IMG/VR virus record: IMGVR_UViG_3300028800_000130
Coordinates: 1 to 51,349 of that record
Reading direction: 5' to 3' (one strand)
Length of the DNA stretch: 51,349 bases
Source: a virus
Shown one piece after another: positions 32,601-40,619 of this stretch. A model generated the notes under the pieces. It was not told the DNA's origin, ran no database searches, and worked only from the letters and a program-made list of their open reading frames with translations. Each line of letters begins with the position of its first letter. Position 1 is the stretch's first letter. The translations under genes and the position numbers were made by a program.

Positions 32601-34153
32601 CCGTGACGCTGTCGACTGGCGAGGTGCAGGAGACCCTGGTCGCAGTCTGGGATCCCTCGCCGTCGTCGAACTTCGCCTATTTCGACGTGGCGATCCAAGA
32701 CGGGTCTGGATCCTTCATCAGCTATCAGACCTCGCTCGACACCTTCTCCTGGCCGAACCTGATCCCCGGCCACACCTATACGGTGAAGGTGCGCGCCTGG
32801 TCGCAGACGGCGTTCGCGTCGGGCTTCTGCGCGCCACTCTCGATCACCATGCCGGCCAAGACGACCGGTCCGGGCAACATCACCGGGCTGACCGCCGCGG
32901 CGTCGCTCAAGAGCGTCTATCTCCAGTGGACCAATCCGGCCGATCGCGATCTCGACCACATCGAGATTTGGATCAGCGCGGACAATGTTCTGGCCGACGC
33001 TGCGCTCGCCGGCACCTCTTACGGCACAGCGTTCACGCAAGCTGGCCTCACGACGGGCGTGGTGCGCTATTATTGGGTGCGCCCTGTCAACACGTCGGGC
33101 ATCGCCGGCGCTTATGCAGGCCCTGTTTCTGTGACGCCTGGCGCGGTCGCAAACGGCGACATCGCCGCGGGCTCGATCACCGCCGACCGCATCGTCGCCG
33201 GCACGATCACTGGCGATCTCCTCAACATTCACACCTCGCTGCCGGCGACCATCACCATCGGCACGAGTGGCGTGGAGATCGGCGACCCGGCGGCGCTCAT
33301 CAACGACAACAACACGACGCAGATCCAGCCTGGCCTGATCAACATCAGCGGTTCGACGACGCTCGCCTCGTGGCGAAACGGGACTGATGCGACCAAGATC
33401 GAGGGCGGCTCGATCGCAGCAAACACGATCGCGGCGAACGCGCTCAACATCGGGCTGCGCGGGATCACGATCTCTGGCCTGATCTTCAGCTTCAATACCT
33501 CGACCAGCGTCCTGTCGTGGACCGCCGGCACGATTCAATACGTCAACGACGCCGGCGCGCTGACGACGGTTTCAGTCGCCGCCGGCAGCGTCACCTACAC
33601 CGGCACGTCGATCTACGTCTGGTGGGTGAAGGACGCCACGACGCTGTCGAACGGCAGCGCCGCGACCTCGAGCGTCAACGCGATCAACTTCGCCAGCTAC
33701 AGCGCGCTGGCGGGCCTGGTCGTCAGCTATGGCCAGACGATCATCGACGGCTCGAGCATCGTCACCGGCTCGATCAAGGCGGCGCAGATCGCCGCCGGCT
33801 CGATCTCGGCCGATCGCATCGCCGCGGGCTCGCTGACCGCCACGCAAATTGAAGCGGGCAGCATTACCGGCGATCGCTTGGTCGCCGGGACCATCACGGC
33901 GACGCAGATCGCGGCCAACACGATCACGGCGTCTCAGATCGCGGCCAACACGATCACGGCGTCTCAGATCGCCGCGGACACCATCACGTCGACCCAGATC
34001 GCAGCCGGCGCCATCACGGCCGACAGGCTCGACGTCACCACGCTTTCGGCGATCTCCGCGAACATCGGAAACGTAACGGCCGGAACCATTCAGAGCACGG
34101 ACGGGAAGATGGTTATCGATCTGACCGACGGCATCATCTACTTCAACGCGTGA
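29669..34153 (+). CDS. host-specificity tail tip protein J-like
   Basis: The product has 1494 residues. The N-terminal hub part is typical of gpJ (NNTLRSAAFARIVELLGEGE; GLVNGGVSIYFNQTPV; ALQNITACWRGMAYW). It is followed by FN3-like beta repeats (PPANFQVQESVYF, DTTPPAVPTDLTLSSS) and a C-terminal helical repeat region with units like ITASQIAANT and AGSITADRIAAG. Receptor binding by the distal part is expected. An operator palindrome lies within the coding sequence at 31233-31249. Intact. Confidence 0.93.
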   Translation: MDFPLQIAGSKGGTMALTSGGSSKGSGSQGVESNNTLRSAAFARIVELLGEGEIEGLVNGGVSIYFNQTPVVNANGTVNFRGVQWESRVGLPDQTGLPGNATAENEISVGVQVQYSVSPTAVTIVDPDVSSARVIVRVPALYNEDSNGNIKPTSVSWVVEVQSNGDANWTVMETVNISNQKCTSPYQHQSSFTLPVGGAPWNLRVRRLTADSSNINLQNSTYWDSYTTVVAGDFTYPNSAVVGLTIDSELFGASSIPSRSFHVKGRKIHVPSNYDPVARTYSGIWDGTFKVAYSNNPAWVFYDLLIDDRAGIGEFIDATKIDKWSLYTIAQYCDQLVPDGSGGQEPRYTFNGVLNSREEAYKALQNITACWRGMAYWSLGQVFATADMPEDPVKLVSPANVIDGHFNYSGTALKTRHSVAMVRWSNPILFYGPDVEVVVNDKQLQQYGWRESNVTAMGCTSRGQAHRMGRWLLDTEQNSTETVEYTASWDHIDIRPGNVIAIADPAKAQVRLGGRIQAIESQSILTLDQPFPPVAGQSYNLMVELPDGTIGSQPIASFSGDDKTVTLANDLSQAPLVGAMWVITGTDVAPRQYRVISIQETDKHLFKVTAVFYDPTKYARVEEFVDLAPIQYSRPKSTILPPANFQVQESVYFQNGVAANRLSFSWSPSDDFLASHYLITGTSPNGGGVITIGQSQVTSLDADGIQLGDWTFNIQSVGYDGRVSTNVPLEYTVQGWAATPPPYVSMLEVFNGGSNPRFNGRDCHISWENNFPGSTNEVGQGTAGAGNVNPFYRCNIVSILDASTSTVLRIETVYTNDYVYTYDKNVADNVAYNRGPQRSFIVSVAVQDTLGRQSADVTLAVDNPVPDIIFPTVTSGAQALYVTYVNPSDPDFVGCFIWASTDPGFDPLSTTPAYQGPNNLVAIPGDLGTTYYVRITGYDQFGTDNLNISPPFAVIVGGYTPDTTPPAVPTDLTLSSSTVTLSTGEVQETLVAVWDPSPSSNFAYFDVAIQDGSGSFISYQTSLDTFSWPNLIPGHTYTVKVRAWSQTAFASGFCAPLSITMPAKTTGPGNITGLTAAASLKSVYLQWTNPADRDLDHIEIWISADNVLADAALAGTSYGTAFTQAGLTTGVVRYYWVRPVNTSGIAGAYAGPVSVTPGAVANGDIAAGSITADRIVAGTITGDLLNIHTSLPATITIGTSGVEIGDPAALINDNNTTQIQPGLINISGSTTLASWRNGTDATKIEGGSIAANTIAANALNIGLRGITISGLIFSFNTSTSVLSWTAGTIQYVNDAGALTTVSVAAGSVTYTGTSIYVWWVKDATTLSNGSAATSSVNAINFASYSALAGLVVSYGQTIIDGSSIVTGSIKAAQIAAGSISADRIAAGSLTATQIEAGSITGDRLVAGTITATQIAANTITASQIAANTITASQIAADTITSTQIAAGAITADRLDVTTLSAISANIGNVTAGTIQSTDGKMVIDLTDGIIYFNA
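31233..31249 (+). promoter_or_regulatory. operator-like palindrome inside the J-like gene
   Basis: AGTCAATATTGACTT (core TCAATATTGA, 31235-31244) encodes QSILTL in frame. A perfect palindrome inside a coding sequence argues for selection of DNA binding. Confidence 0.6.
33905..33964 (+). repeat. two tandem 30-bp direct repeats in the J-like gene
   Basis: Copies at 33905-33934 and 33935-33964 are identical. They encode QIAANTITAS units in a run of degenerate 10-residue repeats continuing to about 34030, prone to length change. Confidence 0.85.
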
Positions 34154-34156
34154 TCC

Positions 34157-35020
34157 ATGGCCAGCAACGTCATCAAAGCCGGCGTCTTCTCCGACGGCGG
34201 CCATCGCATTCGGATCGTCGCGCCCGGCTATAACGCCGACCCCGCGCCGACCGATACGTCCAAGATCATCTTCGACTCGGATTGGCCCGACATTCTGATG
34301 ACGGCGCCGGGCTACTACGGCTCGACCGGACTTTCGACGAGCGCAAACACGACGATCTCATTCGGAGCTCTGCCGTTCACGCCGATCGGATTTACCGGAA
34401 TTCCGGTCGCCGCGATGCCGGACAGCTACGTCAATCCGCCACCCTACAACATCATGTCGCCGCAGCTATGGTCGGCACTGGCGAACGCCTATCAATTGGC
34501 TTCAGCTTCTCCGACGGCCTCGAACATCACTCTGACGCAGACGCGCATCGGCGCGACGGGTCTATGGGTCGTCTATCTTGCCGATCCGAATCCGGCCGCA
34601 GGCTCGCGCGTCGGCACAACCTGGATGAAGTGGAGCGCCAACGGTCCCGTCGTGACTAAGGCTGGTCGGTCGATCAGCTCGTCCAACGTTTGGGACTATT
34701 TGATCCCGCCGAGCTCGTTGGGTGTGATTTTCGGTCAACCTCTTATCGCCGGCACCGTGACGAGTTTGCCGTATTACGCCACCTGGACGGGGCACTACGG
34801 CGCCGGCGGCGGAACGTACACAGCCAAAGACTACGTCCTAACGATCCCGCATAATCTTGGCTATATTCCATTTGTTGTTGTCGCGCAATATGTCGATTTT
34901 CGCGTCGCTACAAATACACCTGCGACTGCTTATATCGATGCGAACAATCTTTACCTTTATGCTCAAATATCAAACGTTCAGCCTATCTCCTACTACATTC
35001 TGAGAGGGCGGTGGTATTGA
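34157..35020 (+). CDS. tail tip/fibre accessory protein
   Basis: The product has 287 residues, beta-rich with many Tyr, Thr, Pro and Ser. It begins with an Ala/Val start and the segment GHRIRIVAPGYNADPAP. TWTGHYGAGGGTYTAKDY and PYYATW are further recognisable stretches. The family is unknown. Its place right after the tip gene points to a tip or fibre component with possible host-range function. It shares an overall style with the next gene. Confidence 0.65.
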   Translation: MASNVIKAGVFSDGGHRIRIVAPGYNADPAPTDTSKIIFDSDWPDILMTAPGYYGSTGLSTSANTTISFGALPFTPIGFTGIPVAAMPDSYVNPPPYNIMSPQLWSALANAYQLASASPTASNITLTQTRIGATGLWVVYLADPNPAAGSRVGTTWMKWSANGPVVTKAGRSISSSNVWDYLIPPSSLGVIFGQPLIAGTVTSLPYYATWTGHYGAGGGTYTAKDYVLTIPHNLGYIPFVVVAQYVDFRVATNTPATAYIDANNLYLYAQISNVQPISYYILRGRWY

Positions 35021-35515
35021 ATGACAACTCAGTTTTACATTAATCCTGGCGCGAGTAAGTTTCGATCAACGAAGGCGGGAGACAGCGCGATTTCGCCGAG
35101 CAATTCGGCGGACGTCATTTTCGACGCGTTTGGGCCGCGATATGGCGGCGTGATTCTTAACGGCAACGTTCCGTGGTCCTCATTCGCTGGCCCGGTCGGC
35201 TTCACGTTGCCGGCAAACGCCAAATCTGCGAACTATTATTACTGGCAGCTCAATTACGCCTCGGCCTTTTCCTATATTCCGCTGATCTACGTTTCGTATC
35301 AGAACTCATCTGGCGCTTGGGGATCGACCTATAATTCAGGAACAATCAGTTATTACACCAGTGGCGGCATTCAATATCCGCAGGGGACGTCGGCGCAGGC
35401 GGGTTTCTTCTCTACGACGACCTATCTGTTCCTCTATATTCAGGTGGTCGCGTTCGTTAATTCAACGAGCTGGACGCCGCCGACCCATTATTCTTATCGC
35501 GTCTACGGACTTTGA
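35021..35515 (+). CDS. small beta-rich tail accessory protein
   Basis: The product has 164 residues, ATG start two bases after the preceding stop. It is beta-rich with Tyr and Ser (YINPGASKFRSTKAG; NYASAFSYIPLIYVSYQ). No family is recognised. It may be a paralogue of the upstream protein's C-terminal region. AT content is higher than the surroundings in parts, and codon use less GC-biased, a hint of separate ancestry. Confidence 0.6.
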   Translation: MTTQFYINPGASKFRSTKAGDSAISPSNSADVIFDAFGPRYGGVILNGNVPWSSFAGPVGFTLPANAKSANYYYWQLNYASAFSYIPLIYVSYQNSSGAWGSTYNSGTISYYTSGGIQYPQGTSAQAGFFSTTTYLFLYIQVVAFVNSTSWTPPTHYSYRVYGL

Positions 35516-35531
35516 CTACTGAGGACTCACG

Positions 35532-35876
35532 ATGGCAAGCTACTCCACAGGAACGATCTCGCTCATCTGCAACACCTGCTCGATCGAGGGCGCGGGGACG
35601 GCGTTTCTCGCCAACGCCAAGGTCGGGCAATTCGTCTCGGTTCCCGGCTTGGCGCAAATCTTCAAGATCAAGGCTGTGAATAGCGACACCTCGCTCACCG
35701 TGTTCGAGACGATCGCCGGCCCGACGGGCAACAAGCTGAGTGGGCTCGCCTATGCGATCGCTACCGACTTCACCCCGGTTCTCGGCATGCCGATGCCCGG
35801 TCCGCATCACCTGAATGCGCAGGCGTTGGTCAATCGCAGCGTCAAGATTCTCGATCGGGAAATGCCACTTCCCTGA
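35532..35876 (+). CDS. fibre-associated protein, shared N-terminal domain
   Basis: The product has 114 residues. GTISLICNTCSIEGAGTAF... and VSVPGLAQIFKIKAVNSD align with the start of the next gene (GTVNVTNGSPTVVGTGTSW and EGVWYKIQSVDSDGQITL), so both carry one beta domain, perhaps an attachment domain. The C-terminus is short. An AGGA precedes the ATG. Function unknown. Confidence 0.6.
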   Translation: MASYSTGTISLICNTCSIEGAGTAFLANAKVGQFVSVPGLAQIFKIKAVNSDTSLTVFETIAGPTGNKLSGLAYAIATDFTPVLGMPMPGPHHLNAQALVNRSVKILDREMPLP

Positions 35877-35884
35877 TTTTGACC

Positions 35885-35912
35885 TAGAATATCTGTCAGT
35901 TTTGACTTATCC
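35885..35912 (+). promoter_or_regulatory. possible -10 with operator before gene 35936
   Basis: TAGAAT (35885-35890) is followed five bases later by core TCAGTTTTGA (35896-35905). No good -35 is visible. Confidence 0.55.
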
Positions 35913-35935
35913 TGACGGAAGCAGGAAGGACGCAA

Positions 35936-36598
35936 ATGGGTCAGTACAGCCTCGGCACCGTCAACGTCACGAATGGATCTCCGACGGTCGTCGGCACGGG
36001 CACCTCTTGGTCGGCGAACCTCGCGGCGAACAACCTGTTCGAGATCCAGGGGGAGGGCGTCTGGTACAAGATCCAGAGCGTCGACTCTGACGGTCAGATC
36101 ACGCTCGCGACCAACTACGTCGGCACGACCAAGACGGCGCAGAAGTACGTCGTCCAGCGCGACTTCACGCCGACCAATCACTTCCCGACGCCGGCCGCTG
36201 GCGACGTCGACACGGGCAGCCTGATCGCTCAGACGCTGCTTCAGATCGACGCCGCACTCACCGCTCTCTCGCCGATTTCCGCCATTCTTCAGGGAGACGT
36301 CATTCTCTCGGGGATCCTGACGATCTCCGCAGCGTCTAGCGGCGGCGCGATCGATGGCGTCACCATCGGCGCCGCGACGCCAGAGCCCGGCACCTTCACC
36401 GATTTGACCGCCACAGCCGTTCTCATGCCGCCGCGCTACACGGTCGCCGCACTGCCGGCCGGCGTCGTCAGCGCAATTGCATTCGCCACGAACGGACGAA
36501 AGACAGGCGAAACCGCGGGCAACGGCACCGGCGTTCTCGTCGTCTATTCGAACGGCGCCTGGCGCCGACTCTCAGACGATTCGGCCGTCGCCGCGTAG
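35936..36598 (+). CDS. fibre-associated protein, shared N-terminal domain (second)
   Basis: The product has 220 residues. The first 80 residues are the domain shared with the gene at 35532. The middle has ALTALSPISAILQGDVIL and a Gly/Ser/Thr-rich stretch; the C-terminus is MPPRYTVAALPAGVVSAIAF... ending RRLSDDSAVAA, which resembles the C-terminal trimer-like part of tail fibres. ATG behind AGGAAGGA. Likely a fibre or tail-base adaptor; inference only. Confidence 0.6.
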   Translation: MGQYSLGTVNVTNGSPTVVGTGTSWSANLAANNLFEIQGEGVWYKIQSVDSDGQITLATNYVGTTKTAQKYVVQRDFTPTNHFPTPAAGDVDTGSLIAQTLLQIDAALTALSPISAILQGDVILSGILTISAASSGGAIDGVTIGAATPEPGTFTDLTATAVLMPPRYTVAALPAGVVSAIAFATNGRKTGETAGNGTGVLVVYSNGAWRRLSDDSAVAA

Positions 36599-36624
36599 GG
36601 GTTCCCCTTTTCACGTTTGGCTGG

Positions 36625-36648
36625 TATCATCAATCAACGTTGACTTAC
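36625..36648 (+). promoter_or_regulatory. -10 with operator before the lysis cassette
   Basis: TATCAT (36625-36630) lies three bases before core TCAACGTTGA (36634-36643). It precedes the holin-like gene by about 50 bases, so lysis genes would be directly controlled. Confidence 0.6.
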
Positions 36649-36682
36649 ACTTCGACACGTTCGAAGAGGATTGGAGCCGGTC

Positions 36683-36946
36683 GTGTCGGATGGTCCGTCG
36701 GAAGAAACGCAGATCGCTGTGCTCGGCGAGCAGATGAAGGCGCTGACTGCGGCCTTCACTGAGCATCGCCAGCAATATCAGAAAGACCAAGAGTCGAACA
36801 CGAAGGCTCTCAAGGAGCTTAAGTCGGCTCTCGACATGGCGCGCGGCGGTTATTTTGTCCTCGCAGTGCTTGGCGCCGTCCTCGTCTACTTCACCGGAAT
36901 TTTCGGCAAAGCCATTTCCGCCCTATCTCATTGGAACACCGCATGA
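36683..36946 (+). CDS. holin-like membrane protein with coiled coil
   Basis: The product has 87 residues from GTG 36683, with GGAG upstream. The first 55 residues form a charged coiled coil (TAAFTEHRQQYQKDQESNTK) and the C-terminal third a single membrane segment (GYFVLAVLGAVLVYFTGIF). This layout and the position directly before an endolysin suggest a holin or antiholin. Overlaps the endolysin start (ATGA). Confidence 0.65.
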   Translation: MSDGPSEETQIAVLGEQMKALTAAFTEHRQQYQKDQESNTKALKELKSALDMARGGYFVLAVLGAVLVYFTGIFGKAISALSHWNTA

Positions 36947-37521
36947 TCAATCGCGATCAGTTCTTTCCCTCTATTCGCGCGTCGCTGTTCAACAACAACA
37001 TCAGCCAAAGCCAGGTCGACGGGGCCAATTCGATCCTCGACGCGTGGGAGCATTGGGTTCCCAACATCGACATTCGCTTCGTCTGCTACAGCCTGGCGAC
37101 GGCCTATCACGAGACGGCCGCGACCATGCAGCCGATCGACGAATACGGCCACGGCCGCGGGCATGCCTACGGCGCGCCGGCAGGCCCCTGGCATCAGGCG
37201 TATTTCGGCCGCGGCGACGTCCAGCTCACCTGGGAAGCCAATTACGCGCACGCGACCAAGCGGCTGCGCGAGCTCGCCGTGATCGGGCCTGACGACGACC
37301 TCGAGCGCGACCCTGATCTGGCGAAGCGCCCCGACATCGCCGCGGCGATCATGATCTTCGGCATGATCGAAGGCTGGTTCACCGGCGCCAAGCTCGGGAA
37401 CTACTTCAGCACCGCGACCGACGACCCGGTCGGCGCCCGCCGCATCATCAACGGCCAGGACTGCGCCGAGAAGATCGCCGACTATCACGACGCCTTCCTT
37501 GACGCTGTGCAGGCTCCCTAA
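36943..37521 (+). CDS. endolysin, GH19 chitinase-like lysozyme
   Basis: The product has 192 residues. YHETAATMQPIDEYG holds the presumed catalytic Glu and the substrate-binding run; YFGRGDVQLTWEANYAHA is typical of GH19. The enzyme cleaves beta-1,4 bonds in peptidoglycan. No signal peptide, so it relies on the holin. Start at ATG 36943 overlaps the holin stop; the TTG at 36931 is less likely. Confidence 0.88.
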   Translation: MINRDQFFPSIRASLFNNNISQSQVDGANSILDAWEHWVPNIDIRFVCYSLATAYHETAATMQPIDEYGHGRGHAYGAPAGPWHQAYFGRGDVQLTWEANYAHATKRLRELAVIGPDDDLERDPDLAKRPDIAAAIMIFGMIEGWFTGAKLGNYFSTATDDPVGARRIINGQDCAEKIADYHDAFLDAVQAP

Positions 37522-37892
37522 TGGATCCGACGCAGCCGGCCGCGACGCTCCCCGTCGAGGACAACTGGAAGTACCGCCGGCGCGTGCTCTTTCTGAGCCT
37601 CTCCTGGATCGGCGTCGTCATGTCGGCGATCCTGATCCGCGGCGTCGACAATGCCCTTTACGACCAGGCGTTCATCGCCCTAGCCGGCTCCGGCGCGACG
37701 TTGCTGACCGCCTACATCTTCGGCGCGGTCTGGGACGATCACAATCGTCGCAGCGCCTACGGCTCGAGCTACGGCGGCGACTACCCCTATTCGGGCGCGC
37801 CGGCCACGACCTGGCGTCGCCCCGCATCCTCGCCTCCGCTCAACGTGGAAGCTCCGCCCGCGGCTGAGAAGCCGCAGCCCCCGCCCATGTGA
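37521..37892 (+). CDS. second holin-like membrane protein
   Basis: The product has 123 residues with two membrane segments (VLFLSLSWIGVVMSAILI and AFIALAGSGATLLTAYIFGAV). The C-terminal tail is Pro-rich. It lies between endolysin and spanins. It probably is the holin or an antiholin partner of the coiled-coil protein at 36683. Overlaps the endolysin stop (TAATG). Confidence 0.65.
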   Translation: MDPTQPAATLPVEDNWKYRRRVLFLSLSWIGVVMSAILIRGVDNALYDQAFIALAGSGATLLTAYIFGAVWDDHNRRSAYGSSYGGDYPYSGAPATTWRRPASSPPLNVEAPPAAEKPQPPPM

Positions 37893-37899
37893 GGTTTCA

Positions 37900-38394
37900 A
37901 TGTCCGCTCTTCTGGCCGCGATTTGGCCTTCCAAGCTCGTCGACCGGCTCATCGTGATTTTCGCCGTCGCGTTCGTCGTGATTATGGTCGTCGTCGCGGG
38001 CTATCTGCACTTCGAGAACACGCAGAAGCGGCTCGTCAAAGCCGCCGAGACGGCCGCCAAGGCGCAAGTCGTCGAGCAGGTGCAGGAGAAGTCGGCCGAG
38101 CTTCAGCGCCAGAACGCCCGCGTGCAGGCCGGCGCCATCGTCGAGCTTCAGCAGACTTCGAGCGCCGCCGCTTCAGAGGCCGAAGACGTCCAGGCGCAGA
38201 TCCAAAGCATCACCGAGCCGAAGGCGCCGTCCCAGCCCGCGCCGACCCCGACCCCGTCTCAGCAGAAAGAGGACACCCATGTCGCTGCCCCGGATCCTGA
38301 ACTCGTTAAAGCGATTGACGCCATCAATCGCGACAATGACGCTGTTGACGGCATGCTCGAATCCGCCAGCCGCTCCGCCCGTCGTAAGCGCTGA
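37900..38394 (+). CDS. inner-membrane spanin, Rz-like
   Basis: The product has 164 residues: one N-terminal membrane segment (LIVIFAVAFVVIMVVVAGYL), then a long Gln/Glu/Ala helix (KAAETAAKAQVVEQVQEKS; ARVQAGAIVELQQTSSAAA) that would span the periplasm. The C-terminal part is disordered and contains the start of the overlapping lipoprotein in another frame. Spanins fuse inner and outer membranes at lysis. Confidence 0.78.
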   Translation: MSALLAAIWPSKLVDRLIVIFAVAFVVIMVVVAGYLHFENTQKRLVKAAETAAKAQVVEQVQEKSAELQRQNARVQAGAIVELQQTSSAAASEAEDVQAQIQSITEPKAPSQPAPTPTPSQQKEDTHVAAPDPELVKAIDAINRDNDAVDGMLESASRSARRKR

Positions 38395-38614
38395 GCCTAT
38401 CCCGGTCGTCCAGCCGGCGCGCCCGGCGCCGGTGAAGCTCACGCGGATCCATTGGGGTCTCTGCGGCACCATGGCTTGCATCTCGATCGGCGACGAGAAA
38501 GCAGACCTTCAGAACCGCGTGCGGATCGTGCGCTGGATGAAGCAGATGAACGCCGTCGTCGACTATTACGAGAGCGTCACGACGCCGGCCCAGGGCGCCA
38601 ATTCGTCAAAGTAA
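38279..38614 (+). CDS. outer-membrane spanin lipoprotein, Rz1-like
   Basis: The product has 111 residues. It starts inside the inner spanin gene in another frame. The signal peptide ends in the lipobox LLTAC, so the mature protein is lipidated at the Cys. A Pro-rich stretch (NPPAAPPVVSAEPIPVVQP) follows, typical of Rz1. The nested order Rz/Rz1 supports both. The C-terminal 70 residues extend beyond typical Rz1 length with a possibly folded tail. Confidence 0.8.
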   Translation: MSLPRILNSLKRLTPSIATMTLLTACSNPPAAPPVVSAEPIPVVQPARPAPVKLTRIHWGLCGTMACISIGDEKADLQNRVRIVRWMKQMNAVVDYYESVTTPAQGANSSK

Positions 38615-38617
38615 ATC

Positions 38618-38634
38618 AGTCAACGCTGATTGAT
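38618..38634 (+). promoter_or_regulatory. operator-like palindrome with downstream TATATT
   Basis: Core TCAACGCTGA at 38620-38629 is followed by TGATTCTTGC and TATATT (38641-38646), so here the candidate -10 is downstream of the palindrome. Confidence 0.5.
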
Positions 38635-38695
38635 TCTTGCTATATTCAATGGGATCGCTCCCAAGGGCGATCTGTCACGCCATGAAGAGAGCCTC

Positions 38696-40573
38696 ATGAG
38701 TTTTGAATCCGTCCCGAAAATGGGTGAATTCCTCGCCGCCTATAACGACGCCGACGGCTTTCCCACCATCGCAGACGTCGCCAAGAAGCTGGGGCTTTCT
38801 AGAAAGTCGGTCATCAATCGGGCGGCGACGCATCGCCAGCTCCTCTCTGGCGGCATGAGCCTGCCGAAGATCATCACCCGGCCGCGTGAGAAGGTCGAGC
38901 AGGAGGCGGTGGAAGCCGAGCCGGAGCTTACGCCGCAAGATCACGCCATGGCGCGCGCCAAGCGTCTCAGCGCCGAGATCACAGCGCTGCTTCAGCGCTC
39001 GAACTATCCCGTCATCAACCCCGAAGCGATCATTGTCGATAGCTATCTGTCTGAGCGCTACGATCGCGACTCGGGCGCTTACGAGCTTGTCGAGGGCACG
39101 CCGCGCACCTGGATCTCGGACACGCTTAGGGTCGCGCCGATCAAGGATTGCCGCAATCGCAAGTTCCTCTTCAGCGGCGCACAGAACGACGCGCCGATTC
39201 ATGAGGGGTTCTGGCAGAATCTCCAGGCTTACGCCACGGCGATCGGCGCCGAGATCGTCGTCGGTCCCTGGACCTATGAGACGCAATGGTGGAGCGAGAA
39301 CAACCCGATCTCGCGCTCCTACGCCAACGAGCTGACGCCTCATCTGTGCTTCGGTCAGTTCGCCGTCGGCGACAACTTCGTGTTCTGCGGCGAAATGAAC
39401 ACGCTGCCGACCGCCGCGGAGCCGCTCTCGGATCTCAAGACCTACAGTCGCGGGCGATGGGCCGTCTTCCCGCACGCCAAGCTCCAGCTTCTCAGCATTC
39501 CCTCGACCGATCCGGCGGTGCAGGCGCATCAGGTCATGACGACCGGCGCCGTCACGAAGCCCAAGGTGATCGCCCGCAAGGCCGGCTCGAAGTCGATCTT
39601 TCATCACGTCATCGGCGCGACGTTGGTCGAGTTCGACGTAGACGGCGATATCTTCTGCAGGCAGATCAACGCCAGCGAGGATGGCAGCTTCTACGACCTC
39701 AACGTCCTGGTGAAAGACGGCGAAGTCTTCACCGATCAGCGCGTTCGCGCCATCGTCTACGGCGATCTTCACTTCGCCAAGCTGAATCCGGTCAACGCCC
39801 GCGGCTCATTCGGCGTCGACATTCGGGACGGCTCCAGCGTTCCCGGCTCAATGCTCGAAGTGCTGGGGCCTGAAGAGATCATCATCCACGACGGTCATGA
39901 TCAGGAGAAGGGCAACCATCACACGATCGGCGACGGCCATTTCAGCTTCCGCATGGCGCTGCGCGGCCGCACTTCGGTCAAGGACGAGGTTACGGGGCTC
40001 GGCAGCTTCTATCGCCGGCTCTGGGATCGTCTGCCAGGCGTCAAGATCGTCGCCGTCGAATCGAACCACGATCTCGCGCTCAATCGCTACATCAAGGAAG
40101 GCCGCTACCGGAACGACGGCGTCAACGTGAAATTCGGGCTCGAGCTCGAACACGCCATGATCGAGAACGAAGAAAAGGTCGCAGCCGCGCTCGACGCCTA
40201 CAAGGAATTGCCGAAATTCTCGCTGCTCGAATGGGCCATGCGGAAGATCTTCGGCCGCGCGCTCGATCACGTTCATTGGGCCTACGACGGCTATTCCTAT
40301 CTGGTCGACGACATCGAGTGCGGCCATCACGGCTTCCGCGGCGCCAACGGCGCGCAGGGCTCTGTGCGCGGCTACGCGCAGATGGGTCGCAAAATGTCGA
40401 TCGGCGACAAACACGTCCCGGCGATCTTCAACGGCGTCTATTGCGCCGGCGCGCAGGAGCTGCGCCACCTCTACAACGTCGGCCCGTCAGGCTGGGCTGT
40501 CGCAAACATCGTTCATTACCCCAACGGCAAGCGCGCGATCATCACGCTACAGAACGGAAAATGGCGAGCTTGA
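38696..40573 (+). CDS. metallophosphoesterase with N-terminal HTH, T5 A1-like
   Basis: The product has 625 residues from ATG 38696. The N-terminus has an HTH (TIADVAKKLGLSRKSVINRA). The C-terminal half has the calcineurin-type metal motifs: YGDLHFAK (GDxH), HDGHDQEKGNHH, ESNHDLALNRY (NHD), GHHGFRGANG and GDKHVP. T5 A1 protein and its relatives share this plan and are tied to degrading host DNA and DNA transfer; I recall this rather than having searched it. It may be a DNase or nucleotidase. A 50-base upstream extension of the frame holds the operator. Confidence 0.72.
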   Translation: MSFESVPKMGEFLAAYNDADGFPTIADVAKKLGLSRKSVINRAATHRQLLSGGMSLPKIITRPREKVEQEAVEAEPELTPQDHAMARAKRLSAEITALLQRSNYPVINPEAIIVDSYLSERYDRDSGAYELVEGTPRTWISDTLRVAPIKDCRNRKFLFSGAQNDAPIHEGFWQNLQAYATAIGAEIVVGPWTYETQWWSENNPISRSYANELTPHLCFGQFAVGDNFVFCGEMNTLPTAAEPLSDLKTYSRGRWAVFPHAKLQLLSIPSTDPAVQAHQVMTTGAVTKPKVIARKAGSKSIFHHVIGATLVEFDVDGDIFCRQINASEDGSFYDLNVLVKDGEVFTDQRVRAIVYGDLHFAKLNPVNARGSFGVDIRDGSSVPGSMLEVLGPEEIIIHDGHDQEKGNHHTIGDGHFSFRMALRGRTSVKDEVTGLGSFYRRLWDRLPGVKIVAVESNHDLALNRYIKEGRYRNDGVNVKFGLELEHAMIENEEKVAAALDAYKELPKFSLLEWAMRKIFGRALDHVHWAYDGYSYLVDDIECGHHGFRGANGAQGSVRGYAQMGRKMSIGDKHVPAIFNGVYCAGAQELRHLYNVGPSGWAVANIVHYPNGKRAIITLQNGKWRA

Positions 40574-40578
40574 GAATA

Positions 40579-40595
40579 AGTCAGGATTGATTTAT
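40579..40595 (+). promoter_or_regulatory. operator-like palindrome before the collagen-like fibre
   Basis: AGTCAGGATTGATTTAT, core TCAGGATTGA at 40581-40590, with GAGAATA immediately upstream. Confidence 0.6.
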
Positions 40596-40619
40596 TCTTG
40601 GCGTCAAGGATGGTGAGTA

